Shown here piece after piece: positions 1-19,000 of a DNA stretch of 64,000 bases. The notes below the pieces were generated by a model. The model was not told the DNA's origin. It searched no databases and was given only the letters and a program-made list of their open reading frames with translations. Made by a program: the position numbers and the translations under genes. The stretch's first letter is position 1, and each line of letters begins with the position of its first letter. Source of the stretch: Phoenix dactylifera (taxonomy: Eukaryota; Streptophyta; Magnoliopsida; Arecales; Arecaceae); contig NC_052393.1 in NCBI RefSeq assembly GCF_009389715.1, positions 1,426,001 to 1,490,000 on the forward strand. Reading direction: 5' to 3'.

Positions 1-303
1 AGATGAGGGGGGAACTCTAAGCATACTAATTCACAGTTTTATGACAAACCTTTTTCTGAGTTCTGAGTCACAATATCAAATATTCTATGATCATAACTAA
101 GCCACTTTTTCATCCTTAAAATTGTGCATCCATATTGCAATTGTGACATATATTTAATGAATACTTTTCAAAATCCTGAAAACTAGAATGAATGAATAGA
201 TATATATGATATATGCATCAAGAAAAATGTTGAACAAAGTCTGAAAGCAAAGAATGCAAGCAGCTAACATAAAAAAAAAATAAATCCCTATAAACATATT
301 TAC

Positions 304-8992
<8,689 letters not shown>

Positions 8993-8997
8993 CAGGC

Positions 8998-9935
8998 CTC
9001 ACAAGAAAATAAACTCAGATGACTGACAGTTTAGAAAACCAAGATTCCCAATAGTAATAAATTTCCACGATAATTCTGTTGTGGCCGCAAACCCAAGCTA
9101 CACGAACAACAAACTCTAGGCATGGAGTATTAATAGAACAAAGAATCTAAATTCCAACCACAATCTTGCAATCTTGGTTCCTCTCTTCATTCCCAACTAC
9201 CATCCAACTACCAAGCAAACCAATTCAGTTTCCAGGAACAGAAAAAAGGATCTTGAGCTGTCAAACCATCGAACCTCAACTTCCCTTCTGCAAACTCCCG
9301 TGCCTGGCGAATAAAATCTTGAATTTTGCCAATCAAATGCTCCAAAAATTCAATCCCAGTATCAGAAGTCAAATCAATTACTGAACCAGAAAGCTTTAAA
9401 TACCGCAGCAAATCAAAATGCCAATGCTACGGGCAACACCAAATCAACAGAGCAAACCCACTTCGAACGCGAAGCACAAGCCCTTCAAGAAATCAAACAC
9501 CAAAACCGAATCCAATGAGAATCCAAACCGACACGCTATCCCGACCAAATCAACTAATCCATCTCACCAAACGCAACAAACCAACCAAAATCACAGGCAG
9601 CATCAGATCAAATCTTAGAAAAAAGTAAAAAAAAAAAAAAAAAACTAAAAAGAAACCGATACAATGTCACCCATCCCAATTCCCAACAAGAAGGGAGACG
9701 GAGGACAAGAAATAGCCTAAACTTGGAGAAGTCATGGGAGGTGAAAACTGAGAAAGGAAAACTTTTGGAGGAATCCCTCCAAGATCGGAGAGGGATTCGG
9801 GTCACCGCAAGAATGGGAGAGGGGAGAAGGAGAGCACCGAACCTAAGAAGAAAACCCTAGAAACGGGGCGCAGAGACTCGTCGGAGAGCGCCATTCCCGC
9901 TCCATCGAAGCCAACGGCTACTGGTCGCAGCCCGT
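8998..9935 (-). other. 5' leader of the NDR kinase gene with a probable UTR intron
   Basis: The start codon at 8992-8990 is preceded by a pyrimidine-rich tract and an AG at 8999-8998, giving an acceptor five bases before the ATG. A matching donor lies at 9842 (minus-strand CTTAG then GTTCGG), so a first non-coding exon probably covers about 9843-9935. This is inferred from splice signals only. AT-rich DNA with a TTTAAATAAA-like stretch follows at about 9955-9985 and could serve as core promoter. Confidence 0.5.
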
Positions 9936-9949
9936 AGTAACCGGATCCC

Positions 9950-10400
9950 CCTTTATTTAAAAATTATTTAAATAAAATAAATAAAAACTTTTATAGATTA
10001 TTATCCCTAGCTCAAGATTTAAACTCAAAAAAAAAAAAAAAAAAAACCGCCTGCAAGGGCGTACCGTCTTACCGCACGATCTGAAATGATAAACCGTAAA
10101 GTTATAACGGCTCCTTGCAGATATTAGTAACGGATAAATAAATAACAGCTAACATTGTCTATTTACGGCTATTAGCCTATTATAGACGGGAAGAATGGGT
10201 GACATTTAATAATTTTTTAAAATTCAAAAATTTCGGACCAACTTTTGGAATACATTAGTTTCAATTATTTTATATTACAGTATCAATATATTATTATTAT
10301 TATTATTATAAATATTTAATATTTGATCACTTAAATTATATAGATTGCATCAAATAATTATTGTTGGAGTCAAGAATTTTATTCGGAGCTCCCTTATATG
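9950..10400. other. AT-rich intergenic DNA between NDR kinase promoter and Tat element
   Basis: It contains an A run at about 10028-10046 and short AT-rich and TTA-repeat tracts near 10291-10310. I see no gene. The last five bases, CAAGC at 10401-10405, belong to the target site of the Tat insertion. Confidence 0.6.
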
Positions 10401-10405
10401 CAAGC

Positions 10406-11168
10406 TGTTGCTGGAAATTGGACCCGAGGGCAATCTTCGGTCGAAGAGAGGGAGCGGATGTGAGTCCTCACGGCGGGGCGGTGGTCCGTCGGCGGGCGGC
10501 GTCCTCTGTCTGGGTGCCTGCACACGAACCGGTGGCCGGGTTTTCCGGCGCCGGCCCTCCGACGGTCAAGTCAGTGAGGGGGGCAAATAGTATGGAGAAG
10601 GAAGATAAACAGTGAATTTTTGGGGTACCAATGTTCCTCCCTCTTGAGAGGCCAAGGCTCCCTTTTATATGCGGGGGTCGGTTTACCTGTGATGTAACAG
10701 GGAGAGGCCGTAGTATGACTCGGCATGTTGTTCAGGTCGGTGCTCGGTCAGGCGAATCATTGCACTGATGTTGGCGGTATGGCCGAGATCAGAGACTTAT
10801 CATAGTCGACTAGACCCTGCTGGGTCGATTTGCCGTGGAGAGCTGGGGATCCGTAGATGTCAGGAGCCACGCGCATTTATTATGGAGTAAGCCGGAGATC
10901 CGCATTAATGGTGGAGTAAGCCGGAGATCCGCATTTATTGTTGAGTGTGCCGGAAGATTACAGCGGCCATGCGCAATAAATGCCGGAGGGATGTTAGAGT
11001 ACGGTCCTCGACATCGGGGTTTCTCTTAGGTCAGAGGTCTCGGGGTCGGTCGTCTCGTGGCCGAGCGTTCCGAGGTCGGACGCCGACTTCTGCTGTCCGG
11101 GGTCGGAGGTTGTACGGCTTCTCTGGGGCATTTATGTCATTTGGGGGGAAACTTTATTCCCCCCAACA
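10406..11168 (-). repeat. 3' LTR of the Tat element (763 bp)
   Basis: This is the left copy of the terminal repeat. It carries a minus-strand TATA box at 10661-10668 and a short internal duplication (GGAGTAAGCCGGAGATCCGC, twice at about 10881-10935). It ends in CCCCCCAACA, with six C where the partner has five. Confidence 0.95.
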
Positions 11169-11183
11169 CTACCCCCCAACTTC
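11169..11183 (-). other. Polypurine tract of the Tat element
   Basis: On the minus strand the sequence AAGTTGGGGGGTAG directly abuts the 3' LTR. This is the expected plus-strand priming site for reverse transcription. Confidence 0.75.
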
Positions 11184-11805
11184 CGAGTTCGAGCGGCTTG
11201 TGGGGCTCGAACGTGGGAAGTAAAATCTGTCACTAAGGTTGGGGGGAAGGTCTCGCCCGCCCCCTTGTGCTTTCCGGAGTCTTCATGGTGAGATATGCGC
11301 CCTCGTCTCGAGGCTGCTTTATTCGGTGAGCTAATGATGGGGCTCGTATCATCATGCTTCTTGAATCGCCAGGATCATTTTACGGCGGATTAATGAGGGG
11401 GGACCTCGAGCTCGTCGAGGCGATGTCTCGATTCCGTAATCGACGCTTCTGGCTCATTAATGAGTGTGCCGTTACGGGGTTTGGCGCGACCCGGGGTCGG
11501 ACGCTTTCGATTTCATGTTACTGGATCACAATTCCGAAGAAGTGGAGGCCTCATCGGGGCTCCACGTGTCCCAGATCTTATTAAACGAGGGGAGCGGGGG
11601 TTACGTCCGCTCGTTCCTCAGGACGATTTGATTCTGTGGACCCATGATGAGGCCCCGAGATCCGATGGGACAACGCTTCGATTTCGTATCCGATTTATTA
11701 AACCGGAGTGAATACGGTGCCTCGGCTTCCGAGGTCGACACGTGGCGCAACTCAGTCGGGGGGATGAGAACCGACCCCGTCGATCTGGGCCGTCAGGGGG
11801 GTCCA

Positions 11806-11812
11806 TATAAAT
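11806..11812 (+). promoter_or_regulatory. TATA box for the antisense gene of the Tat element
   Basis: TATAAAT lies in the context CCATATAAATC, about 220 bp upstream of the ATG at 12031, inside otherwise GC-rich non-coding DNA. The sequence after it is pyrimidine-rich like a leader. It faces opposite to the gag-pol transcript. Confidence 0.55.
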
Positions 11813-12030
11813 CCCACGAGTCTGCCCTAAAGGTCTTGCTTGGCTGCCTCTTATTTTCGTCGTCTTTCCCCCCTGCTTCCTCCCTCAGCTGAATCTTGCT
11901 GGTGGTGCCCGGAGCGATTTCCGGCAATGTCCAGTAGGTTTTCTTCCTGTTTTCACTAGGGTTTCCTCTTTTTTCCTTCTCGTCAACTTCCATTTTCTAC
12001 TCTTAATTTTTGCTCCACTCTTCCGTGAGA

Positions 12031-14169
12031 ATGGGTTCCAGTCCCGAAGAGGTTGGGTCGAGTCTGTCGGGAGAGGAGCTGGAGTTAATCCGCTCCCATT
12101 TTTTCTTCCAGCCCGGGTTTCGCCTTGAAACCGCAGGGCCGGAAGACAGGGTGACGCAGCCGCCCCCAGGTCGGATCGCGGTCTACCGCGAGACACTTTG
12201 GGCGGGCCTGCGTTTTCCTGCCCATGAGTTCGTGAGCGACTTACTGGCCGAGTACCAGCTCGTCCCGGCGCAGTTAGCTCCGAACTCATGGAGGACCATA
12301 ATCGGGTTTTTATCCCTGTGCCTCGGGCACGGGATCCCGATTTCGGTAGGCCTTTTTCGTCGGTGTTTTCTGTTAAAGAAAAACCCGGCGGACGTAGGGT
12401 GGTTGTACTTCGCCTTCCGGGGCGGTATGTCACTCTTCCGGGGCGCCCCTTCCTCGATCCACGAGTGGAAGAGGAAGTTTTTCTTTCTGGCGTCTGTGGC
12501 GCCTTGGGGGTTTGAGCCGAGGTGGGGACACCCACGGCTGAAGGCCCTCAACAGACTCTCCGAGCCCACGGGGAGGGAGCTGAGGATCCTAGACTCTGTG
12601 CGAGCCCTCGGGAGGGACAACGACCTGACCGAGCTCCTGCGGGAGGACGCCCTGGCGAGCGTGGGTCTGAGCTCGGCGCGCCCCGAGGGTAAGGGCGGCT
12701 ACATTATTTTCATTCTTTGTCTTTCGCTTTTACTGCCACTGGCCTGACACTTAACAAAATTTTCGATTTCAGATATTCCCCGTATGCCGACCAGTAACAC
12801 GTCGCTTTTTTCCCGCCTGAGGAGGCGGAAGGCCGGGGGGGCTAATCCCCAGCCTCGGAGGAGGGCGAGGACAGACGGCGCTTCCTCGTCGGCCGGGACG
12901 AGTGGCCCCGAGGCGGGGGCCCCTGCGGCCGACCCGAGGCGGAAGCGGGTGGTCAGTGGTGCGGGCCCATCGGCCCCTCCTTGCCCTGCCCCCCTTGCCC
13001 GGCGGGGGGAGTCGTCCGCGGCCCGGCCGCAGCAGCCAGGACCCGGGCCCGCCCGAGGCCCCGAGGCGAGCGGCTCCGGGACCTCGGGTTCGATCGTGCC
13101 GAGTTCTTCCCGAGCTTTCCGAGAAGAGTCGGTTGAGCCGGACTCTTCCATTCCTGAGGGGAGCTCGGCCTTTCAGGACGCCGAGGTCGCACGCTCCATG
13201 TTGCGGCGTGCAGTGCTTCCAGCGGACCGGGCCGTGTTCCGGGGGATTTCGCTGGAGGAGGTCGCCGGCAGTGCTTACTGCAGCACGGCCCGGGTAAGTT
13301 CCCTTCTTAATTTTCCGGAGTTATTAGCGTGCATACGTGCCTTTCAACTCACAATACCCTCGCTTCTTCTTCTCTTTTTTTTTTTCTTTTTTTTTTCAGC
13401 ATATTCTCGAGCTCGACACCATGGCGTTCCTCGCCCACGGTATCGGGAAGAAGTTCGGCAGCTCGGCCAGCAGCTGGAGCCGGCCAAGAAAAGAATCGCC
13501 GAGCTAGAAGCGGTGTCGGCCGCTGCCGAGGCTCGGTGGGCGGCCACCGAGGCCGAGCGTCTTGCCGTGGTGGGGGCGCTTGAGGAGGAGAAGGCGGCTC
13601 ACGCCATGACCAAGGCAACCATGCGCGGCACGGAGGCGCGCTTGGGGGAGGTCCAGGCCAGGGTCGCGGCCCTCGAGTATGAGGAGAGGGCCCTTCGCCT
13701 CCGACTCGAGCAACTTGAGGCCCGGGAGAGGAGGGCTCTCGAACGAGCCGAGCACGCCGTGGAGCTCTTCAAAGAGTCGCAAGAGTTCCGCGACATGTTG
13801 GAGGAGGAGACGGTCGACGGTTTCCTTCGAGGCTTCGAGAACTTCCGAGAGCAGGTGCGCCTGTACTGCCCTCAGTACGACTTCTCGACGGTCCGTCCGA
13901 GGGAGGACCGGGGCTGGGGGTCCGACGTGCGAGCCCTTCCCACCATCCTGACATCCGAGGCGGGAATATATGAGCAAGACCCCGCCGAGCCTTCGACGGG
14001 GGTAGCCGAGGCGGACGGTGTCATGGAGGTGGCTCTGGCGGCCGAGACGGACGCTGTCCCGGAGGTGGTGCCCGAAGCTCCTGCTCCCGACCCCGAGCCT
14101 GTTCCGGAGGAAGGTCTTGAGGTCATCAATGTGCCGGACGACCCCCCGGATGTGGCTCCCGCCGCTTAG
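12031..14169 (+). CDS. Antisense accessory gene of Tat element, three exons, third exon frameshifted
   Basis: This gene is on the strand opposite to gag-pol, between pol and the 3' LTR. Exon 1 is 12031-12688, intron 1 is 12689-12772 (GTAAGG...TTTCAG), exon 2 is 12773-13293, intron 2 is 13294-13399 (GTAAGT...TTTTTTCAG) and exon 3 is 13400-14169. The true ATG is 12031; the upstream TTG is not a start. Exon 1 encodes about 219 residues resembling the 'putative gypsy type transposon' domain found with plant Tat elements. Exon 2 is a Pro/Ser/Arg-rich linker. Exon 3 encodes a long Glu/Ala/Arg coiled coil and an acidic, Pro-rich tail. Joining the canonical introns puts exon 3 out of frame with the coiled coil until about 13440, where one base appears to be missing. 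The spliced product would therefore end early. The function is unknown; antisense ORFs at this position are known in Tat/Grande-type elements. Confidence 0.75.
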
Positions 14170-15169
14170 GACTTAGCATATTTTTCTTTTCTTTTTCATT
14201 GTATCCGGGGTCGGCCCTTGAGCGGCCGACTTCCAATTTTGTAATTGGCCTTCCGGCCCTTTGTTAATGAAAAAGTATTTTTGCCATTCCGTGTTCATCT
14301 TTCCTCTGTTGTCATGACCGAGGTCAGGGCCTTAGCGAACCGCCTCGATGGCCTAGCTTCGCATTTTAATTTCCGGGCTGCTTAACGAAGTTGTCCTTCT
14401 TCCCGGGCTACGTCTTAGCCTTCTCGGGTTCCAGTCATCCCGACGAAGAGGAGCTCCGAGTCTTGAGTTTTTTAGAAAATTTCTCTAAGTCCTATAGCTC
14501 GGATTTGGGAGTCGTGGAGGTCATTGCGTTTAGCCTTTAGGGGAGTCCCAAGGCGTCGAGGTCGGGCCTTAGCCCTTTAACTAAGACCGGACTAGGTCTG
14601 TGCGTGCCGCTAATCGGGGAGTTTAGTCGGGTCTCCGAACTTAACTCCAAACCCCTCAGAGGGAGCGCGGGCCAATAGGCAGGTTATTACCGACGGTTTT
14701 CGTAGTTATTGTTCTCGGACTCTGCCGAGGCTTCGGTGAGCAAGGCTGGGTTTCCAGAGATTGCCTTGGTACCCGCGTTTGGCTGGCACATTCGTGGCCG
14801 GGACCACTTTTTCAGCCGGACGTAGGAGTTTACGTCGAAGAGCCGAGTTGGGCACTAATTTATGAAATCCTCTGTACCAGTTTCGGAGGCTTGACGAACG
14901 GTGCATGCATAATGTAATTAGGAGGTCGATCCTAAGCCGACCCGTTAGAGAGGCCCGACTTTGGGGCGAGATAAGGCTCCAACATTAAGATTCCGCTCAG
15001 TAATATGTAAATAAAATTTGACAAGGAGGGCGTTCAGTTGAATGTACCTCTTTCATTCTCAGAGTTATGCTTCGCATGGTGGAGTAGGCTGCTTCCCTTC
15101 CTCGTCGACCTGCGGAGTCATTTTTGACTTTAAGGGGGCTCGGGCTTCTCACGGACCCGACAGCACCCG
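14170..15169. other. Non-coding spacer of the Tat element
   Basis: It follows the antisense gene. A possible polyadenylation region for that gene lies at 14240-14285 (GTTAATGAAAAAG). No open frame of note was seen. The sequence is rich in GGTCGG/CCGAGG words like the rest of the element. Confidence 0.5.
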
Positions 15170-15960
15170 CCGAGGTTGAGAGGGCTTGGGGAGACTTTAT
15201 TGATTTGTAGCTCTTTGCGAGGTCGAGGGAGTTTGAGACCCTGTGGTCGGACCTCGGGGCACCTCAACCTTGGTCGAGGGGTCTTGTGTCAGGTCGGCGG
15301 GTCTGCGGACGCTTTGCTGACCTGTGGTACCTCCCGAAGTCGAGGGAGTCTGATTCTCTACGGTCGACCCTCGGGGCATCCCGACCTTAGTCGAGGGGGC
15401 GCTACGGGGGGCCGCGAAGGTACTACCCCGTTGTTGATGATGAGCGCCACGGGGGGCCGCGAAGGTACTACCCCGTCTTCCCGAAGTGTCGAGGGGTCTG
15501 GGTACGCACTGTCGACACTCGGGGCATCTCGACCTTAGTCGAGGGATCGCTCGCTTCGGGGATCGGGGATCGTCGACCGCTCCTGGGGGTCCACTTCGTG
15601 GCGCCCCAGGTGGAGCCACCCTTTCCACCCCTCACGGCGCCTTCCCGAGGTCGAGGGAGTCTGGTTCTCTACGGTCGACCCTCGGGGCATCCCGACCTTA
15701 GTCGAGGGGGCGCTACGGGGGGCCGCGAAGGTACTACCCCGTTGTTGGTGATGAGCGCCACGGGGGGCCGCGAAGGTACTACCCCGTCTTCCCGAAGTGT
15801 CGAGGGGTCTGGGTACGCACTGTCGACACTCGGGGCATCTCGACCTTAGTCGAGGGATCCTCCTCCATTCCACGTCTCATCGTCTTGCGATTCTTCCCGA
15901 GGTCGAGGGAGTTTGGGACTCTACGGTCGAGCCTCGAGGCATCCCGATTTTGGCCGGGGA
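15170..15960. repeat. Tandem-repeat block in the 3' region of the Tat element
   Basis: A unit of about 311 bp is repeated: the stretch from about 15353 to 15547 recurs at about 15664 to 15858 almost unchanged. Smaller units are nested in it. GGGGCATCCCGACCTTAGTC-like words occur about six times, and a block ACGGGGGGCCGCGAAGGTAC followed by TACCCCGT occurs four times; that block can fold back on itself (ACGGGG/CCCCGT). Shadow ORFs on both strands here come from the repeat. Confidence 0.85.
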
Positions 15961-16079
15961 ATCTGAGGATCACAGACGACCCAATATTAAAAGAAGATTA
16001 CAGTTATCAAGGTGAGAGAAATATTTGCAGAAAAAGGAGCTGAGTCCATTGTCCTGATTGTTTTGAACCCCTTAGGGTT

Positions 16080-19000
16080 TCATTGGTAATACATCCGTAG
16101 ATTCTCGGAGTTCCAGCTTCGTGGGATCAGAGTCCCCTCCAGGGACTTCAATTTGTACGCCCCTGGTCGTTGTACCCGGGCGATTTGATACGGCCCTTCC
16201 CAATTTGGGGCGAGCTTTCCTTGCTCGGTCGGTTGAGAAGCCTCGGCTCTCCTGAGGACGAGGTCCCCTACTTTGAAGAGCTTGGGCTTGACTCTGGAGT
16301 TGTAGTATTGGGCCGTTCGCTGTTGGTATCTCGCCATGCGAACCCGGGCGATCTCTCTCGTTTCTTCGACAAGGTCCAAGTTGCTCCTTAGCTGGGAAGA
16401 GTTGGTGTCGGGGTCGTAATGCTCCACTCTGGGAGAAGGCAGGCCGATCTCCAACGGGATGACGGCCTCAGTGCCGTATGCTAGGTTGAAGGGGGTCTCT
16501 CCCGTGGGTAGTCGGAACGTGGTCCGGTACGCCCAAAGAACATTGTACAAGTCCTCGACCCACTGTCCTTTGGACCGATCAAGCCTAGCTTTAAGTCCCT
16601 GCAAAATAGTTCGGTTAGTTACCTCAGTTTCTCCGTTTGTCTGGGGGTGAGCGACCGAGGTGAAACGGTGATCAATGCCGAGTTCAGAGCAAAATTCCCT
16701 GAAATGAACATTGTCAAATTGTCGACCATTGTCAGATATAAGGATACGGGGTAGTCCGAATCTGCAGATTATGGACTTCCACACGAAGTCCCGCATCTTT
16801 TGCTCGGTGATCCGGGCGACGGGTTCGGCCTCGACCCATTTGGTGAAGTAGTCGATGGAGACGACCAGGAACTTTCTCTGTCCGGTGGCCAGGGGAAAGG
16901 GCCCCAGGATGTCGATCCCCCATTGGGCAAACGGCCAGGGGGCGATGATGGAGGTCAGCAGAGCTGAAGGTCGGCGCTGGATATTGGCGTTTCGTTGGCA
17001 CCGATCGCACTTGCGGACGAAATCTGTTGCGTCCTTCTGGAGTGTGGGCCAGTAGTATCCCTGCCGCAGGATCTTATGGGCCAAGGCTCGACCCCCTAAG
17101 TGATTTCCGCAGATCCCTTCATGGACTTCTCGGAGGGCGTAGTCCGCCTCGGAGGGGCGGAGGCATCTGAGAAGGGGAGAAGTAAATGATTGTCGATAGA
17201 GTTTATTCTCGTACAAGACATACCGGGGAGCCTGGCGCTTGATTCGACGAGCCTCCGTCTCGTCATGAGGTAGGGTTCCGTCCTGAAGGTAGCAGATGAG
17301 CCCATCGATCCAACTTGGCTCGGAGTCGACGTACATGGTAGGCTCGGGTTCCTCCGTGCTGGGGGTCTGAAGATACTTGAGCGCTGTTCCCTTGGGAAGC
17401 TCGCTCATGCGGGAGGTGGCCAGTTTGGATAGCTGGTCTGCCCTGAGGTTTTCCGCTCTGGGAATGTACCGAATATTAAAAGAATTCAGGGCAGATGTGA
17501 GTTCCCGCACCTTTTGGAGATACTTTTGCATGGATGGCCCTTTAGCTTCAAAATCTCCTTGGACCTGGTTCACCACCAGCTGGGAGTCGCTGAAGGCCGT
17601 CAGATCTCCCACTTTTAGTTCTCTCGCCAGCTTGAGCCCGGCGATGAGAGCCTCATACTCGGCCTCATTGTTCGAGGCCGGGAACTCGAGGCGCAGAGCT
17701 TGCTCAGCCACCACTCCATCTGGACTGGTGAGGATAAGTCCGGCCCCGCTGCCCCCCGGGGTCGAAGACCCATCCGAGTGCAGGACCCATGGCTGCTTCG
17801 GGGTCTCCTCCACGGACTCAGATGGCAGCTCGGGGTCGTCCGGAAGAGTGCACTCCACGATGAAGTCGGCGAGTATCTGAGCTTTGATAGCCGGCCTGGG
17901 CCGATATTCGAGGTCGAATTCCCCGAGCTCGACCGCCCATTTGGCGACCCTCCCCGCACGATCCGACCTCTGCAATATTTGCTTCATGGGCTGGTCGGTC
18001 AATATAGTTATCGTGTGGGCTTGGAAGTAAGGCCTGAGTCTCCGAGCCGAGATGATGAGAGCGAAGATGGTCTTCTCAAGTTTAGAATATCGGGTCTCGG
18101 CATCCCTGAGAACCCGGCTGGTGTAATAGACCGGCTTTTGGAGCTTGTCCTCTTCCCGGATGAGAACTGAGCTCACTGCGGCTGGGGAGACGGCCAGATA
18201 TAAGTAAAGGACCTCGCCTTTCCGGGGCTTGGTGAGCAGCGGGGGAGAAGCTAGAAGGCTCCGAAGCTCTTCAAAGGCCTGCTGGCATTCTTCTGTCCAC
18301 CGGAAATCTTTCGGCCGTTTGAGGCTCTTGAAGAAGGGGAGGCAACGCTCGGCCGACCGAGAGACGAACCTTCCCAGGGCGGCTACCCGCCCCGCAAGCC
18401 GCTGCACCTCCTTAATTGTCTTTGGAGGCGACATCTCTTGCAGTGCCCGGATTTTCTCCGGGTTGGCCTCAATTCCGCGCTGGGTCACTATGAAACCCAG
18501 GAACTTGCCCGAGGTGACCCCAAACGCGCACTTCGCCGGATTGAGTTTCATTTGATATTTTCTGAGCTTGGCGAACGTCTCGTCGAGATCGGCTATGTGG
18601 TGTTCCGCCGCTCGGCTCTTCACCAACATGTCGTCCACGTAGACTTCCATGTTCCGGCCGATCTGGTTTTTAAAAATCTGGCTGACCAGCCTCTGATAGG
18701 TGGCCCCAGCGTTTTTCAGGCCAAAGGGCATCACCTTATAGCAGTAGGTGCCCTTGTCGGTGATGAAGGCCGTCTTCTCCTCGTCTTCTGGCGCCATTCG
18801 GATTTGATTGTATCCTGAAAAGGCGTCCATAAAAGTTAGCAGTTGGTGTCCCGAGGTGGAGTCGACGAGTTGGTCGATGCTCGGGAGGGGGAAACTGTCT
18901 TTTGGGCAGGCCTTGTTCAGGTCGGTGTAGTCCACACACATACGCCATTTTCCGTTGGCCTTCTTTACGAGGACTATGTTGGCGAGCCAGTCCGGGTAGG

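Noticed and set aside
9166-9805. Several ORFs of 60-100 codons on both strands
   Set aside because: They overlap the NDR kinase leader and its probable UTR intron and show no protein-like motif.
11885-13618. Long minus-strand ORFs opposite the antisense Tat gene
   Set aside because: High GC content leaves shadow frames open; the plus-strand gene has splice signals and protein-like content.
15350-15860. CRISPR-like regular repeats
   Set aside because: Units are directly adjacent and nested with no unique spacers, and they lie inside a plant retrotransposon.
15176-16015. ORFs of 64-143 codons on both strands with repeated peptides
   Set aside because: They are read-outs of the tandem-repeat block and are out of phase between repeats.
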